From: Litoditis marina
Lineage: Eukaryota > Nematoda > Chromadorea > Rhabditida > Rhabditidae
Length of the DNA stretch: 64,000 nucleotides
Direction: 5' to 3'
Assembly: GCA_964036275.1 (NCBI GenBank)
Contig: OZ038438.1
Location: 11,045,321-11,109,320, forward strand
Shown: positions 59,863 to 64,000 of the stretch, one piece after another
Layout of the letters: each line of letters begins with the position of its first letter
Position numbering within the stretch: the first letter of the stretch is position 1
Made by a program: the position numbers and the translations under genes
The notes under the pieces: model-generated
The model's input: the letters and a program-made list of their open reading frames with translations, nothing else
What the model was told of the DNA's origin: nothing
Database searches by the model: none

Positions 59863-62800
59863 GGGATTTCTCAGTTTTTTGGCGGACTATCGATCTTCTG
59901 TGGTTGTATGTGGAGCTCCTATTCTTTTTCTACCCTTCATTTTTGCGTTTCCCGATTATTCTGTGAGTTCTTCATAGTTTTTTTTTCAAAATGTCGAAAA
60001 ATACAATAGGAGTGTCTTAAAATAAAGTTTTTTCAGAAACAAGCTCAATGTGCCTATGTCGTGCTGCTCATGGGCTCATACTGGGTATTCGAGGTTCGTT
60101 GCATATCAGTCAGGGGCTGAACATTGTCAGTCAATTAACCTCTACCCCCCCCCCCCCCGGAGATGACATACATAACTGAGTTGTAGTTTTAACTCGATAC
60201 TCGCATAGTTTACGAACGTTGACCACAAATGAACGGGAACAAACTGGGATAAGATGCACCGTATATGGTATATGCGGCGTTTTGGAAAAATAGAACTAAA
60301 AAAATATTTAAAATAAAATCTAAACGGTAGCTTCATTATTTATTCAAGGTTCTTCCCTTGGCTATAACCGCCCTGATACCGATGGTTGCTTTTCCGTTTT
60401 TCGAAATAATGAAAAGCGATGAAGTTGCCGCCAGCTACTTGCCAGTGAGTTTCCGAAACAATTTTTGATCTGAGAATACAAGTGTAAATGGTATATGTGT
60501 TAAACCGGGATTACAATTTTATTCCAGTCATCAAACACTTTTCACTTCCTTCGGCATATATGTACATTGGTTAGCACATTGTATTGCACGCGTTTGTTCA
60601 ATTGAACTGTTTCTGAACAACCTTCTTTTCAGGATACATCATTTTTATTCATCGGTGGCCTAATGGTGGCCGTCGCTGTAGAGAAATCAGAACTCCACAC
60701 GCGAATCGCTCTTCTTGTTCTGAAAATAGTCGGATCGCAGCCCAAATGGTAACATTTGAAGTTGTTATGACACATAACAAAAATAGCGTCTTTTTGACCT
60801 CATCTTATGTTGTGATGTGAACCATGCAAACATTGTACGAGCTGGTTAGTATGGCTATACCAAATGACAAACTTTCTGCCGCTGGATTGAATCAGAATAT
60901 ATTTCTTGTTGATTCGAAATAACCTTGACGTCTTGCTTGATTAAAAAGCGAAAGTTTTCCGCTAAGGGCCTACAACTATTTTATGTAGTCAAACCCAGGA
61001 TGTTGAATGCTATGCTTTTCTTGACAGTTTTGATGAGATGGCGTTGATTGAAGTAATTGAGAAGAGTTAAATAACATGGCAGAGAATTATGGGAAGATTC
61101 GTCATTCTTTTCTACAATTTTTTTCAGGATCATGGCCGGTTTCATGGGAGTTACAGGATTTTTGAGGTAAGTGTTGAACAGGGATAGAAAACCATTGTTC
61201 CAAGCGCCAGAACGTACGTTTCTCGGATTTGAACGAGATTATTAGGTAACCCACTAGTGTTAGTTGAACATCGTCGAACACAACCGGATAAAGCCTTACA
61301 ACTCTTTTCAGTATGTGGATTTCTAATACTGCTACCTCCGCACTTATGGTTCCAATCGTACAATCTGTCATTATGGAGTTGGTTCAGAACAACAGGTACA
61401 ACAAGCATATCAAATAGAAAATTATGGAAGTTTGCACTCAACACTGTCTTTCACGCCATTTTTAGAAAACACCAAAGGGACTAATCGCCGTACACATAAT
61501 AATCACAACATAAAACGAATATGTAGGATTGCATATAGAAAGTGACTACCATTCAGAATGCAGGAGATGCAGGCCCTCAGCGAGGCGGCCACAATTCAGA
61601 ATAGAAGAAGGAGCGTCGACATGCGACGACTATCAATGCCACAGGAACAAATGATGGCGCCACCAAAGCGAGTTCCACTTGTAGAATACTTACGTAAAAA
61701 AACGGAATCAAATAGAAAATTATGGAAGTTTGCACAATTACATTTCAATATTTACGTGGCAATTATACCAGACATACCAGTCGGAACATATGACAACAAC
61801 AAAGAAAGCTGATTATATCGTGGCAAGGTTTCAGCTAACTTTAGCGTTATAAACAAACATATATCGGGTCAGTTGGTTTGAACAGGTTTATTGGGGTGAC
61901 CATAAATAATTGTGTTTTAATCTGCACGCTAAACTTCTGCACACAGCAACTTCTGAAATGCAAAATGAACTGCTTAGCAGAACTACAGAACGAAATGAAC
62001 CTTTTTACCGGTTTTTAGTCTTATTATTAGTTATATTCCAGGGAAATGGCAAATCTGTTCACTCCCCGTGAACTTTCCATGGCCAAGGGATTGCTGATCG
62101 CAGTCTGTTTTTCTGCCAATATTGGTGGCTCTGCCACAGTTACCGGTACATCCTCCAACCTTGTGTTCCTTGGACAGCTGGAAAAGTGAGTGCTTCTCCG
62201 GAGAAACAAAGAACCTCAAGTAAAACGACCATCCAAACATTTTTAGGTACTTTACTTTATGATGTTTTTTAGTGAAGACATACTGTTCTGAGTTTCAGAA
62301 AGCGATTTGGCAGCAAATCCATTCGCATGTTGACTTGCCGAATAGAAAGTGCACTATAATATTTCTCATTCTTGAATTCTAATGTAACTGGATCAGGAAA
62401 GGAAGGGAGAGAAATAGGAGGGGACCACTCTTAGTTTGGTCTCCTAAATTTAGACCGTGATTAAACTACAACCACATACAAATACAATGAATCTCTTTTG
62501 CTCTTTTGCTTTTTCGGAAACAACGCCTCTCATGTTTATTGGGAGTTCAGTCCATGACACTGACATTAATCAAAGATTATAATGTTTGGAGATGAAAGTG
62601 TTTTGCAGGCTATATCCCAATGCCGATACCGGTGTCAACTTTCTCACCTGGATCACATTCGCTTTTCCGATGGCTGTTGGATGTATCATTGTTTGCTGGT
62701 TAGATTAAGTTCTCTTTTTCGGAAAGTAATAGAGTTTTCATTTTCGGAAAGCAAGAGGTCTCTCATAGATTTAGAGCGGTAGTCTGAGACAAATCGAATA

Positions 62801-64000
62801 AAAAGTAATAGTGTTATGAAGGAAAATTGATACCGCTTCAGATATTATTCGTGAGAGTTTATATCCTCCAGAGTCATAGTTGAACTTCGTCTTGAATGCA
62901 TACATAACAGATCACAGAGCTCTCCAGTTACCACTAGTACTGGGCTCGGTCAAACTACAAACCAGTCAGAACATAGCGACATGTACATTGCGTTGATGTG
63001 TGCTTTTTGTGGAGGTTTGTCCTCTGTGCTGTATTTCTTCGAAATGCCCCGCGAGGCTCCGCTATTGTAAGCAGAAAACTACAAGATAAGTACGAAGAAC
63101 TCAACCCCATATCTTTTGCCGAGGTGAGATATACATATTCACTAGGAGTCGAAGTCTCACATGGAACGGGCAAAAACATATTTAAAGAAGACCGGAGAGC
63201 AACATGGTTACTCGTAAAGCTGCTGTATCCTACTTTTGATTGGAGGCGTTGTGTGTCGCGCATAATCATCGCTGCACTGGCATGGGATTGTCACGTGGAC
63301 TGAACAAAATACGAGTTATTTGTACTCTCTGATCTCAATACAGTTAAAAGCAGCCCGAAACTAAACCTCTGCTCAAGTTGTGTTCCGGTCTCCTTTAAAT
63401 ATACACACGAGCACGTTCACAGATAATGTTGTGTAGGTCACTTTTCAGCAGCTAGTAAACTCGATTGGCTGTATATATACTGCTCTCATAAAAAAAAGCA
63501 CCATCTGCAAGTAAATAAACGGGTTTGCTTGTTTTGTTGAAAAATCCTCACGTAACCTTCAGCATTCTCACTAAGCTCAGCTCAATTGTGCACGCACTCT
63601 TAGCAGGATATGTTCTTTGAATTCATAATTAAAATTATTTCGAAATAATCTGCAGGTGGCTGTCAGCTGTTGTTTCTTGCTCTTGTTGAGTATGTGGGTG
63701 TTGCGCGAGCCGCATATTTTTCCCGGGTTCGGAACATTCTTCAGAAGAGGGTGAGCAAGATAAACTATGAACCTTAACCTTCCAACTAGCTTCCATCTCA
63801 GAGATACAAATTGTCTTGCAATAGATTGTGAATTGAGCAATCCTCTTATTCGTTATTATATCATGTGTGCAAGTTCATGAAAACGCTATTATCAGTTTAG
63901 TATTTACGAAAAAACGATAGTATTATCTACAATATATTTCAAACTGATAAAGTTCCAGATATTTCACCGATGCCACTAGTGCTATATTTGTCGTTATACT
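59863..64000 (+). CDS. nac-1: SLC13 sodium/dicarboxylate cotransporter, NAC-1 orthologue (3' truncated by window end)
   Basis: Exons: 59863-59962, 60037-60093, 60349-60444, 60633-60748, 61128-61166, 61312-61395, 61557 to about 61727, 62042-62185, 62609-62698, 63015-63123, 63656-63750, 63959 to beyond 64000. The family imports succinate-type dicarboxylates with Na+ across the plasma membrane. Family motifs seen: [54 protein letters not shown] (first SNT sodium/substrate motif), [20 protein letters not shown] and, at the end, [11 protein letters not shown] cytoplasmic loop with [13 protein letters not shown] lies between. Phase is consistent; the 3' end of the 61557 exon and the acceptor at 63015 are the weak points. 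The second SNT motif would lie past the window. The nac-1 name is supported by its position next to daf-6. Confidence 0.85.
61409..61735 (+). repeat. 29-base direct repeat in nac-1
   Basis: A 29-base word beginning ATCAAATAGAAAATTATGG is found exactly at 61409-61437, just after a nac-1 donor, and at 61707-61735, at the 3' edge of the next exon. The second copy includes the only phase-compatible GT donor found for that exon (TGGAA|GTTTGC). Confidence 0.85.

Noticed and set aside
61728..61812. nac-1 ending at the TGA at 61810 as a complete short protein
   Set aside because: SLC13 exons continue downstream in matching phase (62042 onward), so this is read as intron after the exon at 61557.

Overview
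The window is nuclear DNA from a nematode. Genes are split by short GT-AG introns, two start codons sit just downstream of 3' splice sites (as in SL trans-splicing), and one gene encodes four copies of the nematode neuropeptide KNEFIRFamide (AF1). I cannot name the species. Exon ends were placed by hand, by keeping reading phase continuous from exon to exon and by matching recalled family sequence patterns. No database search was run.

Four protein genes lie head to tail on the + strand. (1) 862-32861: the rabconnectin-3 alpha / DmX orthologue rbc-1, 79 exons, 9,135 coding bases, 3,044 residues, complete. (2) 35541-39148: flp-8, 6 exons, 127 residues, complete. (3) 44644-56484: a Patched-related sterol-sensing-domain protein, best called daf-6, 19 exons, 923 residues. 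(4) from about 59863 to beyond the window end: an SLC13 sodium/carboxylate cotransporter, best called nac-1, truncated at position 64000. From memory, flp-8, daf-6 and nac-1 are also consecutive X-linked neighbours in C. elegans (clone F31F6) and rbc-1 is X-linked there, so this looks like a conserved X-type block.

Functionally the genes are linked by neighbourhood rather than by one pathway: RBC-1 controls V-ATPase assembly and vesicle acidification, FLP-8 is a secreted neuropeptide precursor, DAF-6 shapes the glial channel of sense organs, and NAC-1 imports dicarboxylates.

The introns and the three intergenic gaps (about 2.7, 5.5 and 3.4 kb) are full of repeats: a 5'-truncated non-LTR element inside rbc-1, a Penelope-like reverse transcriptase gene with a possible hammerhead motif inside daf-6, a decayed LINE tail, several terminal-inverted-repeat elements, a ~720 bp foldback next to a 130-bp satellite full of CRE-like TGACGTCA sites, two inverted C/G-tract repeats that bracket rbc-1 exons 47-50, and many microsatellites. 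The best candidates for undescribed biology are those bracketed exons (possible circular RNA), a miRNA-like hairpin in flp-8 intron 1, the satellite/foldback cluster, and the Penelope-like element.
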